Below, piece after piece: positions 42,081 through 52,020 of a stretch of DNA of 59,202 nucleotides (position 1 is its first letter; each line of letters opens with the position of its first letter). The translations under genes and the position numbers were made by a program. The stretch is from positions 1 to 59,202 of the forward strand of contig JAJJLU010000381.1 of assembly GCA_023807065.1 (NCBI GenBank), given 5' to 3'. This DNA is from Isotricha intestinalis (Eukaryota; Ciliophora; Litostomatea; Vestibuliferida; Isotrichidae). A model generated the notes under the pieces. It saw only the letters and a list, made by a program, of their open reading frames with translations, did no database searches and had not been told where the DNA came from.

Positions 42081-42986
42081 ATGGATTCAAATTTTGATCA
42101 AGTAGTAAAAAAAATGATAGATACTTTTACAAAAGCAGAACAAAAAAATAAAGAAAAAGATGAAAAATATTTAAAATGGATAGACAAAATAACAAATAAA
42201 GAATCAAATTTAATTCCAAATCTATTAACATATTTTTTAGATGAATTAACGAATCAAGAAACAAGAGAAAATATATTTAAAATATTTAGAAAATTACATT
42301 TTTTAAAAAGAAATATAGTAGAACCTCAATTATTAGAAAATAAAGATTTTCCAAAAGCAATTGTATCATATATAACAAAAGAAGATAAAAAAAAAATGTC
42401 TGATAATCCTTTTTATTTATTAACTCAATTATATAATGAAGAAAATTTTAAAGATATGATTGATGAAAAATTTATTGTTTCTTTATTCGATGGTTTAAGT
42501 GTTGTTCATGAAGAAGAACTTTTAAATTCTATTGTTTCTATTTTAATTCAAATTAATTTTAATTTTAAAAATAATGATGATAATTTATTCATTAAAATCC
42601 ATAGTGATAATGATAATTCTAGAGTTTTAAATGAAATTTTATTAAGACTTTTAAATCAAGAAAATGAAAATTTAAAAAAAATTCAAATTTTAACTTGTTT
42701 AAATAATTTAATGTCAATTAATGAAAAACCTTTATTTTATGAAAGTGATTTAGAAAGTTTTATTGATATTTTAATCACAAAATTAAATTCTGAATTCGAT
42801 GAACAAGTTAAAATGTTATTATTGTCATCTTTAGATAAAGTTACTAAATATAAAGAATATGGAAATAATTCTTATAAATCTGACGATTTATTAGAATTAA
42901 TTGAAGGATTTCAAAACAGTGAAAATAATGAGATTCAAAATTTAAGTAAACAAATTATTGAAAATATTAAATCTCATAAAAAATAA
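42081..42986 (+). CDS. SPIN90/Ldb17-like armadillo protein (probable Arp2/3 activator)
   Basis: A 301-residue all-helical protein, about the length of the fungal Dip1/SPIN90 core. The middle-to-late part (about 205-265: LMSINEKPLFYESDLESFID, then ILITKL, then LLLSSLDKV) resembles the SPIN90 leucine-rich domain, in which a conserved FY..DL segment is followed by a leucine-rich helix. SPIN90 and Dip1 activate Arp2/3 to make unbranched actin filaments. I base this on pattern memory of the family, so a generic ARM-repeat protein is the alternative. Confidence 0.5.
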   Translation: MDSNFDQVVKKMIDTFTKAEQKNKEKDEKYLKWIDKITNKESNLIPNLLTYFLDELTNQETRENIFKIFRKLHFLKRNIVEPQLLENKDFPKAIVSYITKEDKKKMSDNPFYLLTQLYNEENFKDMIDEKFIVSLFDGLSVVHEEELLNSIVSILIQINFNFKNNDDNLFIKIHSDNDNSRVLNEILLRLLNQENENLKKIQILTCLNNLMSINEKPLFYESDLESFIDILITKLNSEFDEQVKMLLLSSLDKVTKYKEYGNNSYKSDDLLELIEGFQNSENNEIQNLSKQIIENIKSHKK

Positions 42987-43529
42987 ATTATATTTAATTA
43001 AAATATTTCGATTTTCCATAAGTTAATTAAAAAAATTATAAAAAATTTAAAAAAACATTAAACTTTTAATATCAACAATTTAATTTTTAAATTATAATTA
43101 TGCAGTTTTGATGGATTAAATATTATAAATTAGATATTAAACATATTAGAAAATTATAGAATAATAATCCTATTATTATAAAATATTCAGAAAATAATTT
43201 TTTTGGTCTTTATTTTACTCCTTGTGAAAGAAGAAATATGGAATTATATAAAATGAATATGAATAATGCTATTGAACTTATTAAATTTATAATTCACAAT
43301 TAGAGGAGATAATCAAGTTATTAAATTTAATTTTACAAAAATAGAAATAGTTATAAAAAATTCATTAAATAATGCTGACACATACTAATCATAATAATTC
43401 CCAAATTTTTAATAATGATTATTCTAAATATTTTAGGTCTAATTCTTTACAAAAAAAATTTTTAATTCATAATATTATAATATTACATTTATTTTTTTTT
43501 TTAAATTTGAAAAATTGAATATAAAATTG
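42987..43529. other. Spacer containing a coding relic
   Basis: This 543-base gap is AT-rich at both ends but holds a 47-codon open stretch with coding-like codons, described as a separate entry. The remainder shows no RNA gene. Confidence 0.5.
43105..43304 (+). pseudogene. Decayed coding relic A
   Basis: One frame reads WIKYYKLDIKHIRKL, a TAG, then 47 open codons (43161-43301, including NNFFGLYFTPCERRNMELYK), then TAG. It lacks a start ATG and is followed by closely spaced stops. Codons with C and G (cct, act, tgt, gct) make the open part look like former or exonic coding sequence rather than AT spacer. I see no matching splice sites that would rescue it. It is probably a remnant of an inactivated gene or an insertion. 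Confidence 0.4.
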
Positions 43530-44471
43530 ATGACAGACAAAAAGAAATTTCCAAATTATTTTAATAATTATGAAGGATTTAAATATATTTTAAATCCAAA
43601 ATGTAAATATACAATAAATGAAAGTAATTCAGGAGTAAATTCATTATTATTAATAAATAAAATATATTTATGTGCTTGTTATGATGATGGTCTTTTAAAA
43701 ATATTTAATTTATTAAACTATGAATTATTATATGAATTAAAAGGACATTCTTTACCAGTTTTATCAATTTCTTTAATGTTAAATAATAATATTATTACTG
43801 GTTCTTGTGATAAAACAATTAGAATTTGGGAATTAAAAAATAATAATTATATTAATATTATAACAATCATTGCACACGAAGATTCCATTGAAAAAGTTAT
43901 TCAATTAAAAAATGAATATATTATTTCTTGTTCTTCTGATGGAACAATTAAATTTTGGAATGATCAAAAATATAATTGTATTAAAAGTTTAAATGTTAAT
44001 GATGAAAATATTAGTTCTCTTTTAGAAATAAATGATAATAAATTTGTTGCTGGAACAGTAAAATTATTCACTGGAAAAATTATGATAATAAATTCAATTA
44101 ATTTTGAAGTTGAAAGTATATTCAATGGTATTACTTGTAATTGGAATAATGGATTACAAAAATATGATAATGAAAGAATTTTAGTTTGTTCAAATACTGA
44201 AGTTTATATTTTAAATATTAAATTAATGTTCATTGAAAAGATTTTAAATCAAAAAATTTATATTGGTCCTATTTATAAATTAAATGATGAAATTGTGGCT
44301 TTAGGCTTTTTTGATGAAACTTCATTTAAATTAATTAATGTAAAAACTAATGAAATTTACAGTGAAATTAAAGGAGAACATAAACAAGAAGTCTCATGTA
44401 TAATAAAATTAGAAAATAAGAAATTTATTACTTGTTCAAAAGATAATACAATAAAAATTTGGGAATATTAA
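43530..44471 (+). CDS. WD40-repeat beta-propeller protein
   Basis: A 313-residue protein, almost entirely WD40 repeats. I chose the ATG at 43530 (MTDKKKFPNYF). At least six repeats are visible, with typical endings such as GSCDKTIRIWEL, SSDGTIKFWND and SKDNTIKIWEY. The length fits a single seven-bladed propeller with no other domain. It is a scaffold; no subfamily can be named. Coding relics lie on both sides. Confidence 0.85.
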   Translation: MTDKKKFPNYFNNYEGFKYILNPKCKYTINESNSGVNSLLLINKIYLCACYDDGLLKIFNLLNYELLYELKGHSLPVLSISLMLNNNIITGSCDKTIRIWELKNNNYINIITIIAHEDSIEKVIQLKNEYIISCSSDGTIKFWNDQKYNCIKSLNVNDENISSLLEINDNKFVAGTVKLFTGKIMIINSINFEVESIFNGITCNWNNGLQKYDNERILVCSNTEVYILNIKLMFIEKILNQKIYIGPIYKLNDEIVALGFFDETSFKLINVKTNEIYSEIKGEHKQEVSCIIKLENKKFITCSKDNTIKIWEY

Positions 44472-45228
44472 AAATAGAATTATTATTTATTTATTATCAA
44501 TTTAATAAGTTTTATTTTTTTCAATTATAAAAGAAACTTTTTAAAAAAAGAACAATTTGAAAAAGTTTTTTTCAGTAATTAATAAATTAATTATTTCCAA
44601 GAAGAAGTAAATATACAATAGGATAATTAATATTTTCTATGAATCATTTCATCTATTTTAATTCTTGAATTTCTCATTTATTATTCATAAAAATTACTAA
44701 AAGTTCTTCTCAAATTTAAAAAATTATCTGTAAAATTTGTAAAAATTGAAAACATGAATTTTTCTTTTTTTTTATTTAAATTTTCTTTATTTTTTTTTTC
44801 AACTTTTTTTTTATTTATAATTTTTATTATAAAAAAAACTTAAAGGGTTAAAATGATGAATATGACCTAATTTAGCAATATGAATGCTAATTATATTATT
44901 TAATTTTGTATTTCTTTTTCTTAAATATGAAGTTCTATCTGTAAAATATCTATAAGATATTACATCACTTTATAATGCAAATTCTTTTTTTATTTTATTT
45001 ATATTATTTTCTACTTCATTTTCTTTTAATTCTAAATCTTTTTCTAAACATTCATCTAATATTGAATTATTGGAGAGTTAAATGTTATTTTCTTTTTCTG
45101 AGATTTTTCTTTTTGATTTATCTCATTTTCAACACATATCTCCATTTCTTTTTATTATTTTTTTTAAATGCAAAAGTTTTGAATAAAAATATATTATTAT
45201 TTTTTTTAAATTTTTTTATTTTTTTTTA
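44472..45228. other. Spacer containing coding relic B
   Basis: This 757-base gap separates two plus-strand genes. Most of its middle is a minus-strand decayed coding region, listed separately. The rest is homopolymer-rich AT sequence. Confidence 0.5.
44590..45145 (-). pseudogene. Decayed coding relic B
   Basis: Read on the minus strand, an ATG at 45145 opens MEICVENEINQKEKSQKKK and ends at TAG after 29 codons. A -1 frame then continues for 88 codons (45077-44814) with one TAA inside (44970-44972), including YLRKRNTKLNN and AKLGHIHHFNPLSFF. A third piece reads NLRRTFSNFYE, two TAA, then MRNSRIKIDEMIHRKY. The composition is protein-like, but a frameshift and several TAA codons break it. It looks like an inactivated gene, although unplaced introns cannot be excluded. 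Confidence 0.45.
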
Positions 45229-47016
45229 ATGTTAAAGTTAGTTAAATCTCCTTATTTAAGGATTGAAATTTTTGATTATTTAGCTACTAAAAGGTTACTT
45301 CAAATTATAAAACATTCTAAAGTATTTTTAAATAAATTGGAATATTCAGTAGAACATTATAAATTATATAATTTATTTTTTCATGAAGTCGATACAGAAA
45401 ATGACATTGATATTCCAGGTTATTATACTCATTATTTAATAAAGTTTCCAATAATAAATCCAGAAAATTTAAAATTTTTTTTTTTTAGATGTTTAAGAGA
45501 CTTAGAAAAAATTACAGTATTTCCAAGGAAAGAAATATCAATAGAATGTTTAGATTATTTATATGAAAATTATTTTGGTAAATTAATAATATGTTTAGCA
45601 AATCCTTATAAAGAAGTACCTTTAATAAAAAATAATGTAAATGAAATTAGATTTTTATTTGAAAGAATAGATTCAGATTCAAAACAAGATTATTTTCCTT
45701 ATATTAAAAGGACTTTATTTGAAAAAATAGAAAATAAAACAAATGTTCAAATGATTAAATTTTGTGAAAATTTAAATCTTGATAAAGAAGATAATGAAGA
45801 TTTATATTATGAATTAAAAGATATTTATCCTAATGCAACTTATAATTTAGAAAGTGAATTTTCTCCTGATGAGTATTATTATTCTCAAATTGGAAAATAT
45901 AATAATTTTAAATTTAATGTTCCTATTCTTGATAATGAAGAAATTAAAATTTTAAATAATATATTAATAAGTAAAAAAGATTTAATTGATTTAACTATTC
46001 ATTTCCAAAAAAATCCTATTGAAATTATTGATGATTATCTTAAATTTAATATTGTTAAATACTTTTGTTTAATGGATTTTATTTATCAAGAAAATATTTT
46101 TTATTTTGAAAATTGTTGTTTTTTAGAAAAATTATGGATAATTCAAAGAATATATAAAAGAAATAAATGTTCATTAAATATTTCTCCAAAATTAAATAAA
46201 TTAAAAGTTTTTTCTTGTGAAAAAGTTTTTATGACTGAAGAATCTTTTTGTAATGTAATAAATAATAATCCTCTTTTAGAAACTGTTAAATTTGATAAAA
46301 ATTATTCTGAAAAAGAAAGATTTTCTATTAAAGCTGCAAAGGCTTTAAGTAATTTAAAATATTTAAGAAATTTAACTTCTGATAATTTTGATAAAAATGA
46401 AAAAGAAGTTAGTAAATTTTATTTAAATTTTAAAAATAATTCAATTAGAAATTTAAATATCTTTAATGAAGGATTTGTTGATTATCAAATATTAGATTAT
46501 AATCTTCCTTTTATAGAAAATATAAGATTTGAAAATGTTACTTTAATTAAAAATGAAAATAAAAAATTAAATTTTAAAAATTTAATTGGTATTGAATTAA
46601 GAAGAGTTAAAGAAGATACATTTTTAAAAGAATTAGTTGAAATTCGTAATATTGAAGAATTAAGTTATTCTACAATTGAAAAAAATAATTTTATCATTTT
46701 AACTGACATTATTTCTCAGTTAAATAATTTAAATAGTTTATCAATAATTCCTAACTTTTTTACTGATTTCGAAGAAGTACACATTATAAATTTTATAAAT
46801 AAAATAAAAGATTTTTCTTTATTAGAAGATTTATGTTTCGGAATTCCTGATTTAACAGAAGATATTGTAAATTGTGTTTATGATAATATAATTCAAATTA
46901 AAAAACTTTATTCTGTAAGAATAATAGTTTCAAAAAAAAATTTAACATTAAAAGAAAAATTAATGGAAAAAATATCAACAATAAAAACAATTATATCCCA
47001 TTTTGAGTTTATTTAA
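45229..47016 (+). CDS. Leucine-rich-repeat-like protein with F-box-like N terminus
   Basis: A 595-residue soluble protein. The first 45 residues (YLRIEIFDYLATKRLLQIIK) have the pattern of an F-box helix pair. The last 250 residues contain irregular leucine-rich repeats, with L-x-x-L-x-I strands such as LKYLRNLTS, IRNLNIFNEG and LNSLSIIPNF. F-box/LRR proteins pick substrates for SCF ubiquitin ligases, but the F-box call is weak and a plain LRR protein is the alternative. It converges with the PUF gene 102 bases away. Confidence 0.6.
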   Translation: MLKLVKSPYLRIEIFDYLATKRLLQIIKHSKVFLNKLEYSVEHYKLYNLFFHEVDTENDIDIPGYYTHYLIKFPIINPENLKFFFFRCLRDLEKITVFPRKEISIECLDYLYENYFGKLIICLANPYKEVPLIKNNVNEIRFLFERIDSDSKQDYFPYIKRTLFEKIENKTNVQMIKFCENLNLDKEDNEDLYYELKDIYPNATYNLESEFSPDEYYYSQIGKYNNFKFNVPILDNEEIKILNNILISKKDLIDLTIHFQKNPIEIIDDYLKFNIVKYFCLMDFIYQENIFYFENCCFLEKLWIIQRIYKRNKCSLNISPKLNKLKVFSCEKVFMTEESFCNVINNNPLLETVKFDKNYSEKERFSIKAAKALSNLKYLRNLTSDNFDKNEKEVSKFYLNFKNNSIRNLNIFNEGFVDYQILDYNLPFIENIRFENVTLIKNENKKLNFKNLIGIELRRVKEDTFLKELVEIRNIEELSYSTIEKNNFIILTDIISQLNNLNSLSIIPNFFTDFEEVHIINFINKIKDFSLLEDLCFGIPDLTEDIVNCVYDNIIQIKKLYSVRIIVSKKNLTLKEKLMEKISTIKTIISHFEFI

Positions 47017-47046
47017 ATAAAATTAAAATATTTACTAATAACAAAG

Positions 47047-47066
47047 ACTATATATAGCTATATAGT
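47047..47066. terminator. Hairpin between convergent genes
   Basis: ACTATATA, a four-base loop TAGC, then TATATAGT form an 8-bp stem midway in the 102-base gap between two convergent 3' ends. A role in ending or processing either transcript is possible but unproven. Confidence 0.3.
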
Positions 47067-47118
47067 TAAAATGTTTTTTCTAATCATAATAACTAATTTT
47101 ATAAGAGAATAAAATCAT

Positions 47119-49320
47119 TTAATTTTTTATTTCTCTCATAAACATTATATTTGGGTATTGAATATATAATTTGTTTAATAATTTTTCACCAAAACGAACA
47201 TTTTTCAAATCAATTTCTTTGATAAAATCTAAAATATATTTTTGAGTATTGTAATCAGAAATTGATATAATTTTTTGAACAATATAATTACCATGTTCGT
47301 CTAAAATTAAATCTTTTAAATTCTCTTTTTTCAAAAGAGTATTAATTAAATTATTTCTAATTTCTCCATTACAATTTTCAAAACATTTTTCAACAACATT
47401 AGAAGAATATTTATGTTTAGAATAAAAGCAAATATTATTAATCATTTTTTTAACAATTCTATTTCCATAATCAATATTCTTAATTTGGAAAATACTTTGA
47501 ATAACATAATTTCCAAATTGATCGGTCATTAAAAATAAGCAATTAGAAATTAAAGAATCAATTAATTTATTTTTCATTTCATTATTTAAAATTTCTAAAT
47601 ATTTTTGAATAACACAACATCCATGTCTATGAGTAGATAAAATAGAAGAATTTTGAATGATAATTTCATTAATAAAATTATCATATTCATTATATAATTC
47701 TGCAAATTTTTGAACAATATGAGTTCCATTTAAATCTTGTAATAATGGAATTATTAAAGGAGTGATTCCTTTTAAAAAGTAATCTCTTAAATATTTATTC
47801 GATAATTTTTCTATTAAAGCTTGTAAAACTCTTGTTCCATGACAATTACATCCTATAGTAAAAAAATGTGGTGATAAAATAATCATTATTTCTTTTATTT
47901 GATTTTCTGACATTGGTTTAAACATTTTTTGAATGAGATAATTTCCAAAAGGATCATTTATTAATTTTAATATATCATTTAATAATGGTTGATATAAATA
48001 TTCTAAAACTTCATTTGGCTTTTCTTCTAATAATTTTTGAAGATATCTACATGCTCCTTGATCTCTTCCTAATATTAAAAATTTATTTGATAAATCTCCT
48101 AATGGAATATTTATATATGAAGATGGCTCTAATCTTTTTATTTTTTTACTTTTTTTGTTTCCATATACATTCTTTGAAAATAATTCTTTTTCACAATTAA
48201 AATATTTGTTTTGATTTTCTTCTTCTGAAAAAAGATATTTATTTGTTACTTCATAATTATTTGTTGAAAAAGAATTAATTGGATTATCTAATTGATAATT
48301 ATTATAATTGTTAATATAATAATTTTGTTGGATTAGATTATTCTGATAATATGTTGTGAAATTCATATTATTGTTTATGTTATAGTTTATATAATTAATA
48401 TTGTTATTTGTTTCTTTAATTTTATTTTGAGAGGAATTATTGATAAAATTATCATTTAAATTACAATATTCTTTGTTTTCATCATTGTTTTTTTTATTTT
48501 CTTTTTCCATTGCTTTTTTCATTGCAGATGCAATTGGCATATGAATGCTTTTTCTTAAATTATTATTATTATTTTCATTTCTTAAATGTCTAAGATTTCT
48601 TTCATTGTCATCATTTTCTTCTAGTAATAAATTATCATCATCACTATTAAAACTTAACATTAATAAATCTTTATCATCTTTATTAAGTGAATCTTCATTT
48701 TCAATTTCTTGGTTTTCATCATTTTCTTCTAAAGAATAAATAACAAAATTATCCAAATTATTATTTTCCATTTTTTCTGTTAAACTTTTTCTAAGAGCTC
48801 CATTCAATAAATATTGAGTACCATTACTATTTGAAATAGGAGTATTTCCATTAATAGAAGAATTATTTAAATTATTATTATTTTGATTAAATATATTAGA
48901 AGGTGAATAATTAAAATTTTGAAATGAGGAATTACTATATCCAGATCCTCTTTTAATTGCATTAAAATTTTGTTCAACAAAATTATTATTATCTAAATTT
49001 GGAGAATTTATTTTTTCTATTCCTCCTGTGTAATATTGCACCATTGGACTATGTGAATTATAATATTCTTTTATATTATTTGAACTTTGACCTTTACATA
49101 TTAAATCTTTTGCTGGAAAATACTTACTGTTTATTTCTTTGTTTTGAAGTAATTTTGGTTCCCAACTATTTCTCAAACACATTTTTTTTGGGTTTTCAAA
49201 ATTCGATGTTTTTTCATTTTCTTTTTCTATGCTTCTTATCTTTTGAGATTTTCTTTTTAAAAAATCTTTACTTTTATTTAAGCTTTCTGTTTGTTCGTTT
49301 GTATCTTTTTCTTTTAACAT
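47119..49320 (-). CDS. Pumilio/PUF RNA-binding protein
   Basis: A 733-residue protein with a long Asn-rich, disordered N terminus and a C-terminal PUF domain (about residues 410-725) of eight repeats. Recognition-helix cores in order are GACRYLQ, GNYLIQ, GTRVLQ, GTHIVQ, GCCVIQ, GNYVIQ, SSNVVE and GNYIVQ. By the known PUF code, repeats 8, 7, 6 and 5 (N..Q, S..E, N..Q, C..Q) read U-G-U-A, the classic Pumilio core. Repeats 4 and 3 have Thr where Asn and Cys are usual, so their base choice may differ. PUF proteins bind 3' UTRs and repress or destabilise messages. Confidence 0.92.
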   Translation of the reverse strand: MLKEKDTNEQTESLNKSKDFLKRKSQKIRSIEKENEKTSNFENPKKMCLRNSWEPKLLQNKEINSKYFPAKDLICKGQSSNNIKEYYNSHSPMVQYYTGGIEKINSPNLDNNNFVEQNFNAIKRGSGYSNSSFQNFNYSPSNIFNQNNNNLNNSSINGNTPISNSNGTQYLLNGALRKSLTEKMENNNLDNFVIYSLEENDENQEIENEDSLNKDDKDLLMLSFNSDDDNLLLEENDDNERNLRHLRNENNNNNLRKSIHMPIASAMKKAMEKENKKNNDENKEYCNLNDNFINNSSQNKIKETNNNINYINYNINNNMNFTTYYQNNLIQQNYYINNYNNYQLDNPINSFSTNNYEVTNKYLFSEEENQNKYFNCEKELFSKNVYGNKKSKKIKRLEPSSYINIPLGDLSNKFLILGRDQGACRYLQKLLEEKPNEVLEYLYQPLLNDILKLINDPFGNYLIQKMFKPMSENQIKEIMIILSPHFFTIGCNCHGTRVLQALIEKLSNKYLRDYFLKGITPLIIPLLQDLNGTHIVQKFAELYNEYDNFINEIIIQNSSILSTHRHGCCVIQKYLEILNNEMKNKLIDSLISNCLFLMTDQFGNYVIQSIFQIKNIDYGNRIVKKMINNICFYSKHKYSSNVVEKCFENCNGEIRNNLINTLLKKENLKDLILDEHGNYIVQKIISISDYNTQKYILDFIKEIDLKNVRFGEKLLNKLYIQYPNIMFMREIKN

Positions 49321-49393
49321 TTTTTTTTATTTTTGATAATAAATTCTATAAAAAAAAAAATCATTTAAATTTTATATTTTATAATATTATAAA

Positions 49394-51868
49394 TTAAAAA
49401 TATGAATTATCATAATATACATCATGTGTCATTTTATCAATTTGAAATATATGAACTCTATTATTTGTATCAATTGAAATATTATATTTATTTTTCATTT
49501 CATCTTCATAAGAAGAAGTATTTGTATTAAACTCATATATTTTATTTTTTTCAATGTCTTTAAATTTTCTCTCAACTTCTTCAATATAATTATTCTTTAA
49601 ATCTTGACTAATAATTAATTGTAAAAATTTATCAATAGGTTTTTTTAATTCATTATTATAACCTCCAAAAAAAATAATTTTTTCTTCATTATAATTAATA
49701 GTTATAAAATTTATAATTTTTAAATTTAATAAATTTGAATTTTGATAAATTAAATAAGTCCAATTAGTATTTTCTTGAAGAAGATCTAAAAATTCAATAG
49801 AATTTAAAAATTGTTTTTTTGGATAATTAAAGCCAAAAAAAGCAAATAAATATTTATCTTGGAAAATACAAGAACTAAAATTAGCTCTTTCATTAATCAT
49901 TTCTGGAATTTCTTTCCATTCATTTTTTAAAGAAGAATACATTTCTACTTTTTTATTATATTCACCACTTAAACAAATTATTGTATTATGATAATTAATT
50001 ATAGAACCTTTACTATGATTATTATTTAAAGAACATAATTTTTCCATTGTTTTTTTTTTTGGATTAAATAAATAAAACATATCACAATTTTCTCCTGTTA
50101 TTATATAAAAATTTGAATCATTGATAAAATATATATTTCCTTCATTTTCTATTTTATAATTTAAAGAAAAATTATTATAATCTGCATATGATATTAATTG
50201 ATATTCTTTATTTAATATATCAAAACATAATATTTTTGGATTTTTATTTTTTGGAATTGAAAATATTAAATTGTTTTCTAATGAAAATTTTGATTTTTGC
50301 TTTTTTGGAATTATTGTTAAATCTTTTTCTATTTTATATGTTGTCATTAATTTAGACATTGAATTTGATGAAGATATAATTTTTTTGCTTGATGATGATA
50401 TTATTTTTTTTGTATAAGAATCTTGATATAAAGCTCCTTTTATTGAAAAAGAATTTTGATTTTCTTTTATTAAATTTTCTGTTTTTTTTTCTTCTTTATT
50501 TTCTAATTTTTTTATTAAGGAATTTATATAAACTTGTGATTTTGATAATGATATTTTTAATTGTTCAATTTCTTCTTTTTGATTTTTAATTATTTTATTT
50601 TTTGATTCTAATTCATTTTTCTCTTTCTTTAAATTTAAATTTTTTACTTTTGTTAATTCTGAATTTAAATTATCTATTTTTTTTTTTAAATTTTCTATTA
50701 AAATATCCTTTTTATTATTCCCTGTTAAATTTATTGAAAAAGTTTGTTCTTTAATATTTGTTGGATAATTATTTTCTAAAAATTTATTTTGGGATATTAT
50801 AAAAGGATTATTTGATGATGTTTTTTTTATAGTTGTTTTTTTGAAATTATCATTTATTTTATAATTTGAATTTTTAGTAAAATCAGAATCTATTGTATTT
50901 GGATTTTCATTATTTACTTTTTTTAAATTATCAATCTTTTTTCTAAAAGAATAAAGGCTACATCTTTTTTTACTATAATTTGATAATTTAATATTTAATT
51001 TTTCTTGTTCTTTATTATTATTTTCATCAAATTCTTTTCCAGATGTAATTTTCTTTGTTTGTTCTTTTAAATAATTCATAAAACTTTTATTATCATTAGT
51101 ATTATTACTACTATTATTATAATAAGAATTAATTTTTAAATTATCATATGAAGATTTATTTGAATTATCAAAATTTTGAGTATTATCAAATATATTAGAA
51201 CTGCTTCTTGTATTCCTTAAAGACTTTCTTTCATTTTTATTTCTTTCAGTCAATTTTTTATTAAAACTATAATCATCTAGTTTTCTAAAAGTAAAATAAT
51301 CTTTATTATTATCTCTTTCTGATTTATAATTTTTTTCTGATGATTCATTGTTAAATAAATTTTTTATATTTTTAAATTCATCATTTTCTTCATTCTTTGG
51401 TTTTTTATTTTTCATTTTTTCCATTTCATTATATTTAATATAATGATTAGGAATATAATAATATTTTTCATTAGAAGAAGTTTCATTTTTCTCTTTTTTT
51501 TGACCAATTAATCTTATTTTTAAAGCCATTAATTCGTTATTAAAATTTTCTAAATCATTTGAGATTTTTTTATTATTATTTCTTTTAAATAAATTATCAG
51601 AACTTTTTGAATTTTTCATTCTTTTTAATTCACTATTAAAATTACTGTTTATATCATTAGAAAAAACATTTGTTTGAGAATTTACTTTAGGTGTCATTAT
51701 ACTAAAATTATTGTTTTTGTTGTTTCCTGATAATAATGTATTTTTATGGCAATCACATGAACAATAACAGTAATAACATATATTATGACATTCACAATAA
51801 AAATTTTTTGGAGAATTATGTGAAATAGTATTTATACTTTTATTATAATAGGAATGTGAAAAATTCAT
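49394..51868 (-). CDS. Kelch-repeat protein with Cys/His cluster and coiled coil
   Basis: An 824-residue protein. The N terminus has a compact Cys/His cluster (about residues 24-42: CECHNICYYCYCSCDCHK) that could bind zinc. A disordered Asn/Ser/Lys-rich region follows, then a coiled coil (about 385-460). The C-terminal third carries kelch-type beta-propeller repeats, recognisable from ICLSGEYNKKVEMYSSLKN followed by EWKEIPEM and from IIFFGGYNN. The arrangement of Cys cluster, coiled coil and kelch suggests a cytoskeletal or ubiquitin-ligase adaptor, but there is no BTB domain. Function is unknown. Confidence 0.75.
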   Translation of the reverse strand: MNFSHSYYNKSINTISHNSPKNFYCECHNICYYCYCSCDCHKNTLLSGNNKNNNFSIMTPKVNSQTNVFSNDINSNFNSELKRMKNSKSSDNLFKRNNNKKISNDLENFNNELMALKIRLIGQKKEKNETSSNEKYYYIPNHYIKYNEMEKMKNKKPKNEENDEFKNIKNLFNNESSEKNYKSERDNNKDYFTFRKLDDYSFNKKLTERNKNERKSLRNTRSSSNIFDNTQNFDNSNKSSYDNLKINSYYNNSSNNTNDNKSFMNYLKEQTKKITSGKEFDENNNKEQEKLNIKLSNYSKKRCSLYSFRKKIDNLKKVNNENPNTIDSDFTKNSNYKINDNFKKTTIKKTSSNNPFIISQNKFLENNYPTNIKEQTFSINLTGNNKKDILIENLKKKIDNLNSELTKVKNLNLKKEKNELESKNKIIKNQKEEIEQLKISLSKSQVYINSLIKKLENKEEKKTENLIKENQNSFSIKGALYQDSYTKKIISSSSKKIISSSNSMSKLMTTYKIEKDLTIIPKKQKSKFSLENNLIFSIPKNKNPKILCFDILNKEYQLISYADYNNFSLNYKIENEGNIYFINDSNFYIITGENCDMFYLFNPKKKTMEKLCSLNNNHSKGSIINYHNTIICLSGEYNKKVEMYSSLKNEWKEIPEMINERANFSSCIFQDKYLFAFFGFNYPKKQFLNSIEFLDLLQENTNWTYLIYQNSNLLNLKIINFITINYNEEKIIFFGGYNNELKKPIDKFLQLIISQDLKNNYIEEVERKFKDIEKNKIYEFNTNTSSYEDEMKNKYNISIDTNNRVHIFQIDKMTHDVYYDNSYF

Positions 51869-52020
51869 TTTTTAAATTTTAATTTAAGAAAAAATTTAAA
51901 TTAAAATAAAATACTAAAAGAAGAGAATTTTTAATTAATAATTTTATAATTTATTTTTTTTCAAAATATTGAAAACTTTTTAAAGAATAATTAATCAACA
52001 TTTTGATTAATTGTTGTAAT

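Noticed and set aside
43105..45145. TAA/TAG coding for Gln in this genome
   Set aside because: Only the two relics invite that reading. Every intact gene uses TAA and TAG as stops and CAA/CAG for Gln, so decay or foreign origin of the relics is simpler.
44975..45229. An 84-codon plus-strand hydrophobic frame before the LRR-like gene
   Set aside because: It is a Phe/Leu/Tyr-rich translation of T tracts and is antisense to the protein-like relic on the minus strand.
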